From contig SLRI01000186.1 in assembly GCA_007131045.1 (NCBI GenBank), forward strand, positions 1 to 18,368: DNA of 18,368 nucleotides, in the 5' to 3' direction. This DNA comes from Rhodospirillales bacterium (GTDB taxonomy: Bacteria > Pseudomonadota > Alphaproteobacteria > Geminicoccales > Geminicoccaceae). A model generated the notes under the pieces. It saw only the letters and a program-made list of their open reading frames with translations, made no database searches and was not told the DNA's origin. Below, one piece after another: positions 1 to 7,475 of this stretch; within the stretch, counting starts at the first letter, position 1; the number at the start of each line of letters is the position of its first letter. The position numbers and the translations under genes are program-made.

Positions 1-108
1 AGCGACCGAAGCGCCATGCGCCTGTTCAAGTTCTCGATCCTCTACCTCTTCGCGCTGTTCTCGGCTATTCTCGCCGATCATCTGCTTTTCGCGTGGATCG
101 GCGCATGA
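1..108 (+). CDS. ctaB: Heme O synthase (protoheme IX farnesyltransferase), C-terminal end only
   Basis: The first 35 codons of the window are an open frame ending in TGA. They encode a hydrophobic C-terminal segment (RLFKFSILYLFALFSAIL) typical of the last membrane helix of the UbiA-type farnesyltransferase CtaB/CyoE, which converts heme B to heme O in the inner membrane. The tail itself is too short for a firm family call. The assignment rests on its hydrophobic pattern and on position: in alphaproteobacterial cox clusters ctaB lies directly before the small CoxF-like gene and ctaG, as here. The stop codon overlaps the ATG of the next gene (ATGA), which suggests translational coupling. The 5' part lies outside the window. 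Confidence 0.75.
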   Translation, partial: SDRSAMRLFKFSILYLFALFSAILADHLLFAWIGA

Positions 109-227
109 CGAGCGGTCAGGAGCAGCGCAAGCGGCAGCGGTCGAAGAACATCGCACTCGGGCTCATCCTCTTGGCCCTGGTGGTGCTCTTCTACCTCATC
201 ACCGTCGTCAAAATGGGAACGGCATGA
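105..227 (+). CDS. Small single-pass membrane protein, CoxF-like
   Basis: This is a 40-residue protein. It has a strongly basic N-terminus (about residues 7-14, QRKRQRSK) followed by one hydrophobic segment at about residues 16-34 and a short tail. That layout predicts an N-in, single-pass inner-membrane protein. It overlaps ctaB by four bases (ATGA) and its own stop overlaps the ATG of ctaG (ATGA), so all three are probably co-translated. Small proteins of this shape between ctaB and ctaG are called CoxF in alphaproteobacterial oxidase clusters, and a role in oxidase assembly is presumed rather than proven. The call rests on size, topology and gene order, because there are no catalytic motifs to read. 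Confidence 0.75.
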   Translation: MTSGQEQRKRQRSKNIALGLILLALVVLFYLITVVKMGTA

Positions 228-835
228 CCCTCATGGACCGCGACACCAACCAGCAAAAGCGCAACCAGCGGACCGCGCTCTATGCCTCCGGCATCATCGT
301 GGGCATGCTGGGCCTGACTGCGGCAGCGGTGCCGCTCTACGACCTGTTCTGCCGGGTGACCGGCTTCGGCGGAACCACACAAGTGGCCGAAGCGGCGCCC
401 GATGCCGTGACCGATCATGTCGTCCGGGTAAGTTTCAATGCCGACCGGGAGCCGGACTTGCCCTGGCGGTTCCAGCCCAGCCAGCGCCGTATGGAGGTCA
501 AGGTCGGGGAAAACCATCTGGCCTTCTACGAGGCCGAGAACCGCAGTGATCGGCCGATCGTCGGCCGCGCGGTCTACAACGTCACGCCGCACAAGGTCGG
601 CGCCTACTTCGCCAAGGTGCATTGCTTCTGCTTCGAGGAGCAGTTGCTGATGCCGGGCGAGAGCATCGAGATGCCGGTCTCGTTCTTCGTCGATCCACGC
701 ATGCTCGACGACGCCAATGCCAGCGACGTGCACGAGATCACGCTGTCCTACACCTTCTTCATCGACGAGGAGGCGTCCGCGGCAGCGGCTGCGGCCGAGA
801 CGGCGCACCTCACGACATCCGACGACCAGATCTGA
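224..835 (+). CDS. ctaG: Cytochrome c oxidase assembly protein CtaG/Cox11 (copper delivery to CuB)
   Basis: The protein has 203 residues, the usual length for the family. Cox11/CtaG is a membrane-anchored periplasmic copper chaperone that inserts CuB into subunit I of aa3-type oxidase. One N-terminal transmembrane segment lies at about residues 18-38. It is followed by the family motif around C43 (LFCRVTGFGGTT) and the copper-binding CFCFEEQ motif with C134 and C136. The Ig-like beta domain ends near residue 180, and the tail is Ala-rich. The ATG at 224 overlaps the upstream stop (ATGA). A second in-frame ATG at 233 is possible and would change only three residues. Position between the CoxF-like gene and ctaE is the classical order. 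Confidence 0.95.
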   Translation: MTLMDRDTNQQKRNQRTALYASGIIVGMLGLTAAAVPLYDLFCRVTGFGGTTQVAEAAPDAVTDHVVRVSFNADREPDLPWRFQPSQRRMEVKVGENHLAFYEAENRSDRPIVGRAVYNVTPHKVGAYFAKVHCFCFEEQLLMPGESIEMPVSFFVDPRMLDDANASDVHEITLSYTFFIDEEASAAAAAAETAHLTTSDDQI

Positions 836-855
836 AACCGGGGGAAGAATCGACC

Positions 856-1713
856 ATGGCCGAAGTCGCAGGCGGCGAGCACGCCCACCACGGTCCCAAG
901 CACGACTACAACCTCGTCGATCCGAGCCCCTGGCCGATCGTCGGCAGTGCGGCGGCCTTCGTCCTGGCGATCGGCGGCGTATTCTGGATGCACGGTGTGA
1001 TGGGCGGCGGGGTGCTCCTGCTCGCCGGTTTCCTCGGTGTGCTCGGCACGATGTTCGTCTGGTTCCGCGACGTCATCCGGGAGTCGCTGAGGGGCGACTA
1101 CAGCGAGAAGGTGGCCTCGATGCTGCGCATCGGCATGGTCCTCTTCATCGTCTCCGAAGTGTTTTTCTTTTTCGCCTTCTTCTGGGCGTTCTTCTGGGGC
1201 GCTCTGGTGCCGCCCGATCTGGTGACCACCTATTGGCCGCCGGAGGGCGTCGATCCCCTGCCGACCTGGGAGATCCCCTTTCTCAACACCCTGATCCTGC
1301 TGCTCTCGGGCTGCACGATCACCTGGGCGCACCATGCGCTTCGCGAAGGCGACATGGACACGTGCTTCAAGGGCTTGGCGATCACCGTGGCGCTCGGCAT
1401 CATCTTCTTGAGCTTTCAGATCTACGAGTATGTCGAGCTCGTCGGCTACGGGCTGACCATCACCCAGGGCATCTTCGGCTCCGCCTTCTACATGGCCACG
1501 GGCTTCCACGGTTTTCACGTCCTGGTCGGCACCACCTTCCTCATCGTGATCACCATGCGGGCCTGGTACGGGCTGATGTCGAAGGAACGCCATGTCGGCT
1601 TCGAGGCGGCTGCCTGGTACTGGCACTTCGTCGACGTCGTCTGGCTTTTCCTCTTCGTCTCGGTCTACTGGTGGGGCGGCAACCTGACCTGGGTGTCCCC
1701 CGCGATCCAGTGA
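856..1713 (+). CDS. ctaE: Cytochrome c oxidase subunit III
   Basis: The product has 285 residues and about seven hydrophobic helices, matching the usual length of alphaproteobacterial subunit III. It is a core subunit of the proton-pumping aa3 oxidase and helps stabilise subunit I. Recognisable features are the charged loop after helix II (WFRDVIRES), the helix III segment SEVFFFFAFFWAFFW with the conserved Glu at residue 101, the segment GFHGFHVLVGT, and the C-terminal WHFVDVVWLFLFVSVYWWG. The N-terminus is His-rich (residues 9-16). I chose the ATG at 856 over longer upstream frames because the N-terminus then matches the family and a purine-rich site (GGGGGA, 839-844) precedes it. It follows ctaG by 20 bases. 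Confidence 0.97.
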   Translation: MAEVAGGEHAHHGPKHDYNLVDPSPWPIVGSAAAFVLAIGGVFWMHGVMGGGVLLLAGFLGVLGTMFVWFRDVIRESLRGDYSEKVASMLRIGMVLFIVSEVFFFFAFFWAFFWGALVPPDLVTTYWPPEGVDPLPTWEIPFLNTLILLLSGCTITWAHHALREGDMDTCFKGLAITVALGIIFLSFQIYEYVELVGYGLTITQGIFGSAFYMATGFHGFHVLVGTTFLIVITMRAWYGLMSKERHVGFEAAAWYWHFVDVVWLFLFVSVYWWGGNLTWVSPAIQ

Positions 1714-1777
1714 CGTTCATCGCGCTCCAGTACGAACATCGCCGGAGCGGCTTCGAGCGCTCGGGCTAGCCGCCGCC

Positions 1778-2500
1778 ATGGCCGCCTCCCTGGCTCGGCA
1801 GTTTCGCCCTGGCTGGCTGTTGACCATCCTGGTGGCAGCGGCGCTCGCCGTCCTCGTGACGCTGGGCACCTGGCAGGTCCAGCGTCTGCAGTGGAAGCTC
1901 GATCTGATCGAGCGCGTCGAGGCCGGTCTCGCGGCCGAACCGCTGTTGTTGCCGGGGGACATGGATGCCATCCGCAGCCTTGACCGTCGCCCGGTGACGG
2001 CAACCGGCACGCTTCGCTTCGACCTCGCCTTTGCCAAGGGCAGCGAGCAGAAGGGTGGCATTCCGGGGGCGCGGCTGATCGTCCCGCTGGAGCGGGACGA
2101 CGGCATCCCCATTCTGGTCGATCTGGGCTGGGTCCCCGAGCCGGTCAGTGACCATTTCGGCGACAGCCCGGAACCGGACGCGGCGCTCACCGGCACGCTG
2201 CATCTCGACCACCCTCGAGCCAAACCGCCGTTTCGCCCGGCCAACGAGCCCGAGTTTCGCCGCTGGTTCTGGCTGGACACGGCGGCCTTGCGCGAATGGA
2301 CGGGGCTGTCCGATCTCGCCGTCGCCACCTTGGTCCGCAGCCCGGATGGCGTCGAGCGCACGCCGCCGATCGCCGACCCGCCGGCAATGACACTCTCAAA
2401 CGACCATCTCGGCTACGCGCTGACCTGGTACGGTCTCGCCCTCGGCCTTTTCGTCATCTACCTTCTCATGGGCCGGGCACGCGCCAAGGAACCCCAGTGA
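1778..2500 (+). CDS. SURF1 family oxidase assembly protein
   Basis: The protein has 240 residues. SURF1 (Shy1) proteins assist heme a insertion and assembly of aa3 oxidase. Visible family hallmarks are an N-terminal transmembrane helix (about residues 12-29) running into LGTWQVQRLQWK, the central ILVDLGWVP motif, and a C-terminal helix preceded by NDHLGYALTWYGLALGLF. This is the two-helix, large periplasmic-loop topology of the family. No convincing Shine-Dalgarno site precedes the ATG. The frame stays open upstream, but no other start codon gives a better N-terminus. The 64-base gap after ctaE is too short for the DUF983 gene often found at this position. The stop overlaps the ctaA start (TGATG). 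Confidence 0.95.
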   Translation: MAASLARQFRPGWLLTILVAAALAVLVTLGTWQVQRLQWKLDLIERVEAGLAAEPLLLPGDMDAIRSLDRRPVTATGTLRFDLAFAKGSEQKGGIPGARLIVPLERDDGIPILVDLGWVPEPVSDHFGDSPEPDAALTGTLHLDHPRAKPPFRPANEPEFRRWFWLDTAALREWTGLSDLAVATLVRSPDGVERTPPIADPPAMTLSNDHLGYALTWYGLALGLFVIYLLMGRARAKEPQ

Positions 2501-3465
2501 TGATCACGCTTCGCAACCTCTCGATCGCCAGCCTCGTTATCACCTATTGCCTGATCATTCTGGGTGGCTGGGTGCGGGCCACCAATTCCGGGCTCTCCTG
2601 CCCGGATTGGCCCACTTGCTACGGCCAGTGGTGGCTGACCCCGACCGAGTTCGCCGCCCTGGGCAATGTCGGCTACACCTATTTTCAGGTGATGCTCGAG
2701 TGGGTCCACCGGCTGATCGCCGGGGTTTTTCTCGGGCCCCTGATCCTCGTCATCGCCGCCATCGCCTTCTTCCGCCGGCATCTCGACAAGGCCGGCTGGC
2801 ACTTGGCCCTCGGAATCTGTGTGGTGTTGCTGATCCAGGGCAAGATCGGCGGCATCACCGTGCTCGATGCGAACAGCCCCTGGTCGGTGACGCTGCACCT
2901 CGGCAACGCGCTCTTTCTCTTCACCTTGTTGATCTACTTCACCGCCCGCCTTCTGCCCGCCGAGCACTTCGCGGCACCGGAGCCCGGCTGGTGGCGGCCG
3001 TTCCTCCTCGGTCTCTGGCTGCTCGTGCTCGGCACGATGCTGACGGCGGCGGTGACCGCCAAGAGTGGGGCGTCGCTCGCCTGCTACGAATGGCCGGCCT
3101 GCAACGGCGGCTATCTGCCGGACCTCACCGACCCGCAGGTCCGCATCCACTTCTTCCATCGCACGCTCGCCGCCCTCACCGGCTTCGGCGTCCTGGCCTT
3201 TCTCGTGCTCGCCTATCGCGGCGACAACCCGATCCTTCGCCGCCTGGCGTTCGCCGCCACCGTTCTCGTGGTCGCGCAGATCACCCTCGGCGCCCTGGTG
3301 ATCGTGCTCTACGTTCCCGTCTGGACGGCGGTGGCGCACCAGGCGATCGGCGTGCTGCTGTTCGCCGTGATCGCCGCCGCACTCGCCACGGTCTGGCGCG
3401 CCCCCACTCTCGATACCTCGGAGCCTCTCGATGTCGGCCTACATCGCGCTCGAGCGCCGCTTTAA
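2500..3465 (+). CDS. ctaA: Heme A synthase, cysteine-pair CtaA type
   Basis: The protein has 321 residues and eight predicted helices. CtaA/Cox15 oxidises the C8 methyl of heme O to give heme A. Four helix histidines occur in EWVHRL (H70), TLHLGN, FFHRTL and AVAHQA, as expected for the two heme sites. E67 matches the conserved loop glutamate next to the first histidine. Two cysteine pairs are present in periplasmic loops: CPDWPTC (C34 and C40) and CYEWPAC. Such pairs are typical of the shorter Bacillus/CtaA type, whereas the Cox15 type of most alphaproteobacteria lacks them. The ATG at 2500 shares a base with the SURF1 stop, so translation is likely coupled. The last 35 bases overlap the next gene. 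Confidence 0.95.
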   Translation: MITLRNLSIASLVITYCLIILGGWVRATNSGLSCPDWPTCYGQWWLTPTEFAALGNVGYTYFQVMLEWVHRLIAGVFLGPLILVIAAIAFFRRHLDKAGWHLALGICVVLLIQGKIGGITVLDANSPWSVTLHLGNALFLFTLLIYFTARLLPAEHFAAPEPGWWRPFLLGLWLLVLGTMLTAAVTAKSGASLACYEWPACNGGYLPDLTDPQVRIHFFHRTLAALTGFGVLAFLVLAYRGDNPILRRLAFAATVLVVAQITLGALVIVLYVPVWTAVAHQAIGVLLFAVIAAALATVWRAPTLDTSEPLDVGLHRARAPL

Positions 3466-4906
3466 GCGCATCGCCGATCTCGGGGGTGCGGCTGCGGTCC
3501 TCCACTGGGATCAGGCGGCGATGATGCCCAAAGGCGGCAATGCCGCGCGCGGCGAGCAGCTCGCAGCGCTCGGTGGCGTCATGCACGAGATCTTGACGGC
3601 GGAGGCGACCGCTGAGCTGATGGAGGCTGCCCGCGCCGAACCCCTCGATGTGTGGCAGGCTTCGAACCTGAAGCTGATCGAGGAGCGCTACACCAGGGCC
3701 ACCGCCCTGCCGCAGGACCTGGTCGAGGCCAAGGCCAGGGCCACCAATCACTGCGAGATGGCCTGGCGGCAGGCCCGCGCCGACGACGACTACGCGAGCC
3801 TGCGGCCGCATCTCGAGGAGGTTCTCCGCCTGACCCGCGAGGCTGCGACGTTGCAAGGGGAAAAGCTCGGACTCGACCCTTATGCGGCATTGCTCGACCA
3901 GTTTCAGCCCGGCGTCGACGAGGCGGCGATCGACGCGCTGTTCGAACCGCTGCAGGACCAGTTGCCGGCGCTGATCGAGGCGCGAATCGCCACGCAACCC
4001 GCGCCCGAGAGGCCCGGGGGGCCGTTCCCCAAGGCCCAGCAGAAGGCGCTGGCCACCAACCTGATGGCTAGGCTAGGCTTCGATTTCGACCACGGCCGGC
4101 TCGACGAGAGCACGCACCCGTTCTGCGGCGGCACGCCGAGCGACATCCGGATCACCACCCGCTACGAGGAGCACGAGACCGTCTCGGCCCTGATGGGCGT
4201 GCTGCACGAGACCGGCCACGCCCTCTACGAGGCCGGCCTGCCCGAGCCCTGGCGCGGCCAGCCTGTGGGCAAGAGCCACGGCATGGCGATCCACGAGAGC
4301 CAGTCGCTGATCATCGAGATGCAGGCCTGCCGCTCGCCGGCCTTTCTCCGCTACCTTTCCGGCCGGCTGGGCGAGACGTTCGGCCAGCAACGCGCGTTCG
4401 AGCCCGAGAACCTCGTCGCCCTCTATACCCACGTCGAGAAGGGCCTGATCCGCGTCGATGCCGACGAGCTGACCTACCCCTTGCACATCGTCCTCCGCTA
4501 TCGCCTCGAGAAGGCGCTCCTCGCGGGTGACCTCGACCTTCGCGACTTGCCGGGTGCTTGGCGCGACGGGATGCGCGAGCTGCTCGGGATCACGCCCGAG
4601 ACCGACCGGGAAGGCTGCATGCAGGACATCCATTGGCCGGTCGGCGCCTTCGGCTATTTTCCGAACTACACGCTGGGCGGCCTGCTCGCCGCGCAGCTCT
4701 TCCAGGCCGCCGAACGTCAGCTGCCGGCGCTCCTCGCCGAGATCGAGAAGGGCCGGTTCGCGCCGCTGCGGCAATGGCTGAGAGCCAATGTCCACGAAAA
4801 GGCCTCCAGCGTGCCGATGCAGACGCTGATCGAGGAGGCAACGGGCAGCAGGCTCGACACGGCGGCCTTCTTGGCGCATGCCCGGGGACGCTACGGCACC
4901 GCCTGA
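3431..4906 (+). CDS. Metallocarboxypeptidase, M32 family (carboxypeptidase Taq)
   Basis: The product has 491 residues, close to the family norm of about 500. M32 enzymes are cytoplasmic zinc or cobalt carboxypeptidases that trim C-terminal residues from peptides. The zinc motif HETGH is at residues 259-263 and the third ligand is E289 in HESQS. The family N-terminus (LGGAAAVLHWDQAAMMP), the DELTYPLHI segment and the late HWPVGAFGYFPNYTLG segment are all present, so the protein looks intact. The ATG at 3431 lies inside the 3' end of ctaA (35-base overlap) and gives the expected N-terminus. It is probably the last gene of the cox block. No link to oxidase assembly is known, so the overlap may only reflect compact packing. 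Confidence 0.95.
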   Translation: MSAYIALERRFKRIADLGGAAAVLHWDQAAMMPKGGNAARGEQLAALGGVMHEILTAEATAELMEAARAEPLDVWQASNLKLIEERYTRATALPQDLVEAKARATNHCEMAWRQARADDDYASLRPHLEEVLRLTREAATLQGEKLGLDPYAALLDQFQPGVDEAAIDALFEPLQDQLPALIEARIATQPAPERPGGPFPKAQQKALATNLMARLGFDFDHGRLDESTHPFCGGTPSDIRITTRYEEHETVSALMGVLHETGHALYEAGLPEPWRGQPVGKSHGMAIHESQSLIIEMQACRSPAFLRYLSGRLGETFGQQRAFEPENLVALYTHVEKGLIRVDADELTYPLHIVLRYRLEKALLAGDLDLRDLPGAWRDGMRELLGITPETDREGCMQDIHWPVGAFGYFPNYTLGGLLAAQLFQAAERQLPALLAEIEKGRFAPLRQWLRANVHEKASSVPMQTLIEEATGSRLDTAAFLAHARGRYGTA

Positions 4907-4920
4907 CCGCCTGTTCGCGA

Positions 4921-5394
4921 TCACTCGTTCAGGCGTTCCTGCAGGCGGCGAATCTCGGCCGGCCAATGGCTCTTGATATAGGCGATCACGGCCCGGATCT
5001 CGGCCTCGTCGAGAACGCCGTCGAAGGCCGGCATGGTCGAGCGGTAGCCCTCGGGCGCGAAGGGCTCGATGCCGTGGCGGGTGATCGCGACCAGCTCCTC
5101 GTCCGAGTGGTGCCAAGTGTGCCCCGTCTCGTCGTGCGGCGGGGCCGGCAGCGTGCCGTCGGCGCGGCGGACCCGCCAATCGGGCTCGCCTTCGAGGTCG
5201 GGACCGTGGCAGGCGGCGCAGTGCTCGGCGTAGACGGCCGCACCCCGTTCGAGGACGGCAGGATCGTCGGTCGGGATGCGCAAGGGTTGCGCCTGGTCGA
5301 CGAACAGCCATGCGGCAGCGGCGCCGAGCACGGCGAGCAGGAAGCTCAGCAGTCCGAGCAGGATGGTCCGGGGTGACGGGGTCAGCGGCGACAT
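4921..5394 (-). CDS. Membrane-anchored monoheme c-type cytochrome
   Basis: The protein has 157 residues. An N-terminal hydrophobic helix at about residues 11-31 lacks an obvious cleavage site, so it probably serves as an anchor. The class I cytochrome c domain has the heme attachment site CAACH (C59, C62, H63) and a probable sixth ligand M121 in STMPAF. The segment between contains several His (H87, H92, H95, H96) that could bind metal or simply be surface residues. It lies 24 bases after the DUF305 gene on the same strand, which suggests one transcript. It converges on the M32 gene with a 14-base gap. The electron donor and acceptor cannot be read from the sequence. A link with copper or oxidase chemistry is inference from its neighbour. 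Confidence 0.9.
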   Translation of the reverse strand: MSPLTPSPRTILLGLLSFLLAVLGAAAAWLFVDQAQPLRIPTDDPAVLERGAAVYAEHCAACHGPDLEGEPDWRVRRADGTLPAPPHDETGHTWHHSDEELVAITRHGIEPFAPEGYRSTMPAFDGVLDEAEIRAVIAYIKSHWPAEIRRLQERLNE

Positions 5395-5418
5395 CGCGAC
5401 GCCGTCTGTGGCCCCGGC

Positions 5419-5844
5419 TCAGTCGTGCTCGTGGTCCTCGTCGTGGCCGTGGCCGTGGCCCTGGCCGACCGCGGGATCGCCGGCCGCCGGGTCGTTGGCC
5501 GCGAGCCAGTTCTCCAGCATCTCGATCTCGTCCGCCTGGGCGGCGATCACCGCCTCGGCCAGGGCTCGGATCTCGGGATCGGTGCCGTGCTCGAGCACGA
5601 TCTCGGCCATCTCGATGGCGGCCACGTGGTGGGGAATCATGCCGCGGGCGAAGTCGATGTCGGCGTCGCCCGAATAGGTGACGCCGGCCATCGCCTCGTG
5701 CATCCGGTGCATCGTCGCCTCGTAGGCCTCGACCGCCTCGACATCGTAGACCTCGCCCTCGTCGGTTTCGGCGAGGCTGGGGCCGGCGAGCAGGCCGAGG
5801 AGGGCTAAGGCGAAGAGACAATCTCGGAAGATGATGCGGCGCAT
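5419..5844 (-). CDS. DUF305 family periplasmic protein with His-rich tail
   Basis: The product has 141 residues with a Sec signal peptide at about residues 1-25 (hydrophobic core LFALALLGLLAG, likely cut after SLA). The mature part shows the DUF305 ferritin-like helical pattern: MHRMHEAM (45-52), ARGMIPHH (66-73) and AIEMAEI (76-82). These Met and His positions are conserved in the family and are thought to bind copper or other metals. The C-terminal tail (130-141) is GH/DH repeats and adds five further His, encoded by a short GC-rich repeat near 5440-5466. It lies 24 bases upstream of the cytochrome c gene. Periplasmic metal binding is a reasonable inference, but the actual function is not known. 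Confidence 0.9.
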   Translation of the reverse strand: MRRIIFRDCLFALALLGLLAGPSLAETDEGEVYDVEAVEAYEATMHRMHEAMAGVTYSGDADIDFARGMIPHHVAAIEMAEIVLEHGTDPEIRALAEAVIAAQADEIEMLENWLAANDPAAGDPAVGQGHGHGHDEDHEHD

Positions 5845-5871
5845 GATGCGGCTCCGTCGGATGGAGAATGG

Positions 5872-5900
5872 TGCGGGTCATCGTGTCCGAAGGACCCGCG
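5872..5900. repeat. Inverted repeat between MFS and DUF305 genes
   Basis: GCGGGTC (5873-5879) and GACCCGC (5893-5899) form a perfect 7-base inverted repeat with a 13-base loop. It lies in the 102-base gap between the MFS stop and the DUF305 start, both on the minus strand. It could be a weak terminator for the MFS gene or an operator. No T-run follows it on the minus strand, so a standard intrinsic terminator is not supported. A competing hairpin GTCC-GAA-GGAC (5885-5895) shares part of it. Chance occurrence in GC-rich DNA is possible. Confidence 0.3.
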
Positions 5901-5946
5901 GCGTCGGTCGCGTTGCCATCGTTGTCCGGTGGGAGACGCCCTTCCG

Positions 5947-7140
5947 TCAAGCCCGCTCGGGCCAGAGGAGGACGATGGCACCCAGCAGCGGGCCCATGGC
6001 CATGACCATGTAGGCCAGGGTCCAGCCGGTGGTGCCGTTGCCCAGGCCGTCGAGCACGGCGCCGACGGCGAGCGGGCTGACCAGCGCCATGGCGGCGGCG
6101 CAGAAGGTCTGGGTGGCGATCGCAGCACCGCGCCGTTCGGCCGGGGTGGACTGGATGGTGCCGACCAGGATGGCCGAGTTGTCGGCCATCAGGAGCGCAC
6201 CGTACACCAGGGCGAGGGCCGCGATCAGCACGAAGCTCTGGCCGGCGGCCAGCCCGACCAGCAGACCGACGACGGCCGCCCCGAGCATCAGGGCGGCCGT
6301 GCCACGGCGACGGTCGGTGCGGGCGGCGAGTTCGTTGCCCAGAAGGCCCGCCGGTAGGCCTGCGAGGATCAAGACCGTGGCGATGCTGCTGACCAGCACG
6401 GTGCCGCCGGGGGTGCCGGTCTCGACCGCGGCGAAGGTGAGGAAGGCCACGATCCAGGTGCGAAAGGCGAACATCTCCCAGGCGTGCGCGGCGTAGGCCG
6501 CGATGTAGCGCATCGTCGGCCGGTCGCGCAGGACGGCCGTGATTCGGGTCGCCATGTTGCCCGAGCCGTGCGACTGGATCGGCTGTTTCGCCGGCAGGCC
6601 GAGCATCAATGCCGCCGCCAGGAATGCGGAGAGGCCGGTGGCGGCGAAGGCCACGGGCCAGCGGAAGGCCGCGGTCAAAAGGCCCGCGAGAAAGAGCGAG
6701 GTCGCCGAGGCGAGCGAGAAGGTGGCGCTGTAGAAGGCCTGCGGCCGGCCGCTGATCTCGCTCTCGGGCAGCCGGTCGGTCAGCGCCTTGAGCCCCGGCA
6801 TGTAGCTCCCGGCAATGGCGACGCCCGTCAGCAGCCGCCAGAAGAAGGCTGTCCAGAAGCCGGTCGCGAAGACGGCGAAGCCGAGACCGGCGATACCGCC
6901 CAAGAGGCAGGCGAGAATGACGATGCGACGCGCGTCGATCCGGTCGGTCAGGGCGACCAGCACGGGTGCCGTGAGAGCGTAGCCGACATAGGAGGCACCG
7001 CCGATCCAGGCGGCCTGGGTGTTGCTGAGCTGCCATTCGGCGATGAAGACGGGGATCAGTGCCTGGAAGTTGAGCGAGCCCGTCATCGCCAGCATCTGCA
7101 CGAGACAGAGCAGCAGCGTCAGCCGCAGCGGGGGCATCAT
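5947..7140 (-). CDS. Major facilitator superfamily permease
   Basis: The protein has 397 residues with about twelve hydrophobic helices in two halves, joined by a loop near residues 195-215. The MFS signature between helices 2 and 3 appears as ALTDRIDARR, with a second-half counterpart LAARTDRRRG. Membership in the superfamily is clear, but nothing in the sequence fixes the substrate. The family includes drug exporters, cyanate or nitrate transporters and sugar-acid carriers. The start could be the ATG at 7140 or the adjacent one at 7137, and the ribosome-binding site is weak. It is divergent from the DUF4170 gene across about 100 bases. A 102-base gap separates it from the DUF305 gene, so co-transcription with that gene is uncertain. 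Confidence 0.9.
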   Translation of the reverse strand: MMPPLRLTLLLCLVQMLAMTGSLNFQALIPVFIAEWQLSNTQAAWIGGASYVGYALTAPVLVALTDRIDARRIVILACLLGGIAGLGFAVFATGFWTAFFWRLLTGVAIAGSYMPGLKALTDRLPESEISGRPQAFYSATFSLASATSLFLAGLLTAAFRWPVAFAATGLSAFLAAALMLGLPAKQPIQSHGSGNMATRITAVLRDRPTMRYIAAYAAHAWEMFAFRTWIVAFLTFAAVETGTPGGTVLVSSIATVLILAGLPAGLLGNELAARTDRRRGTAALMLGAAVVGLLVGLAAGQSFVLIAALALVYGALLMADNSAILVGTIQSTPAERRGAAIATQTFCAAAMALVSPLAVGAVLDGLGNGTTGWTLAYMVMAMGPLLGAIVLLWPERA

Positions 7141-7241
7141 TGCGCCGGTACCCGCCGCGGTGCCATAAAGGCGGCCGCGACCAACGCTGATCCGGACCTA
7201 GAGAGAGCGCCCTTCGTGATCGAGCGGCGTGGAGAGGAACG
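7141..7241. promoter_or_regulatory. Divergent intergenic region, MFS / DUF4170
   Basis: These 101 bases separate two genes transcribed away from each other, so both promoters should lie here or inside the neighbouring coding sequence. A purine-rich ribosome-binding site (GGAGAGG) lies just before the DUF4170 ATG at 7242. No consensus -35/-10 pair can be called with confidence on either strand. Confidence 0.4.
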
Positions 7242-7475
7242 ATGGCCAAGCAATTGCTGCATCTCGTTTTCGGTGGCGAACTCGTCGACCCCAAGGGCGT
7301 CGAGTTCGCCGATCTCTCGAAGCTCGATATCGTCGGCATCTATCCCAACTACGCCGAGGCGGAGAAGGCTTGGCGGGCCAGGGCGCAGGCGACGGTGGAC
7401 GACGCCCAGACGCGCTACTTCATTGTCCACCTGCACCGCCTCTTGGACCCCGAGGAGCCGCCTCGGGATCAGTGA
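7242..7475 (+). CDS. DUF4170 domain protein
   Basis: This is a 77-residue soluble protein that appears to be full length for DUF4170, a small family known mainly from alphaproteobacteria. Family features are the N-terminus KQLLHLVFGGEL, the core LDIVGIYPNYAEAEKAWRA and AQATVDDAQTRYFIVHLHRLLDP. There is no signal peptide and no metal or nucleotide motif. The function is unknown. It has a good ribosome-binding site (GGAGAGG) and stands alone on the plus strand between two minus-strand units. Its stop codon region overlaps the 3' end of the convergent FAD oxidoreductase gene by seven bases. Confidence 0.93.
   Translation: MAKQLLHLVFGGELVDPKGVEFADLSKLDIVGIYPNYAEAEKAWRARAQATVDDAQTRYFIVHLHRLLDPEEPPRDQ

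Noticed and set aside
4907..4920. Possible bidirectional terminator between the convergent M32 and cytochrome c genes
   Set aside because: The 14-base gap has no stem of useful length and no T-run; termination must lie elsewhere or be Rho-dependent.
5440..5470. Short tandem-like repeat of GGCCGTGGCCGTGG type
   Set aside because: It encodes the alternating Gly-His tail of the DUF305 protein; it is too short and coding to be a CRISPR or minisatellite.
7148..7165. Near-palindrome GGTACC...GGTGCC upstream of the MFS gene
   Set aside because: The arms are six bases with one mismatch in a GC-rich stretch; not strong enough to call an operator.
4073..7339. A 1088-codon open frame on the minus strand
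   Set aside because: It runs through the M32, cytochrome c, DUF305 and MFS genes in another frame, is Arg/Pro/Ala-rich without domains, and reflects high GC content rather than a gene.
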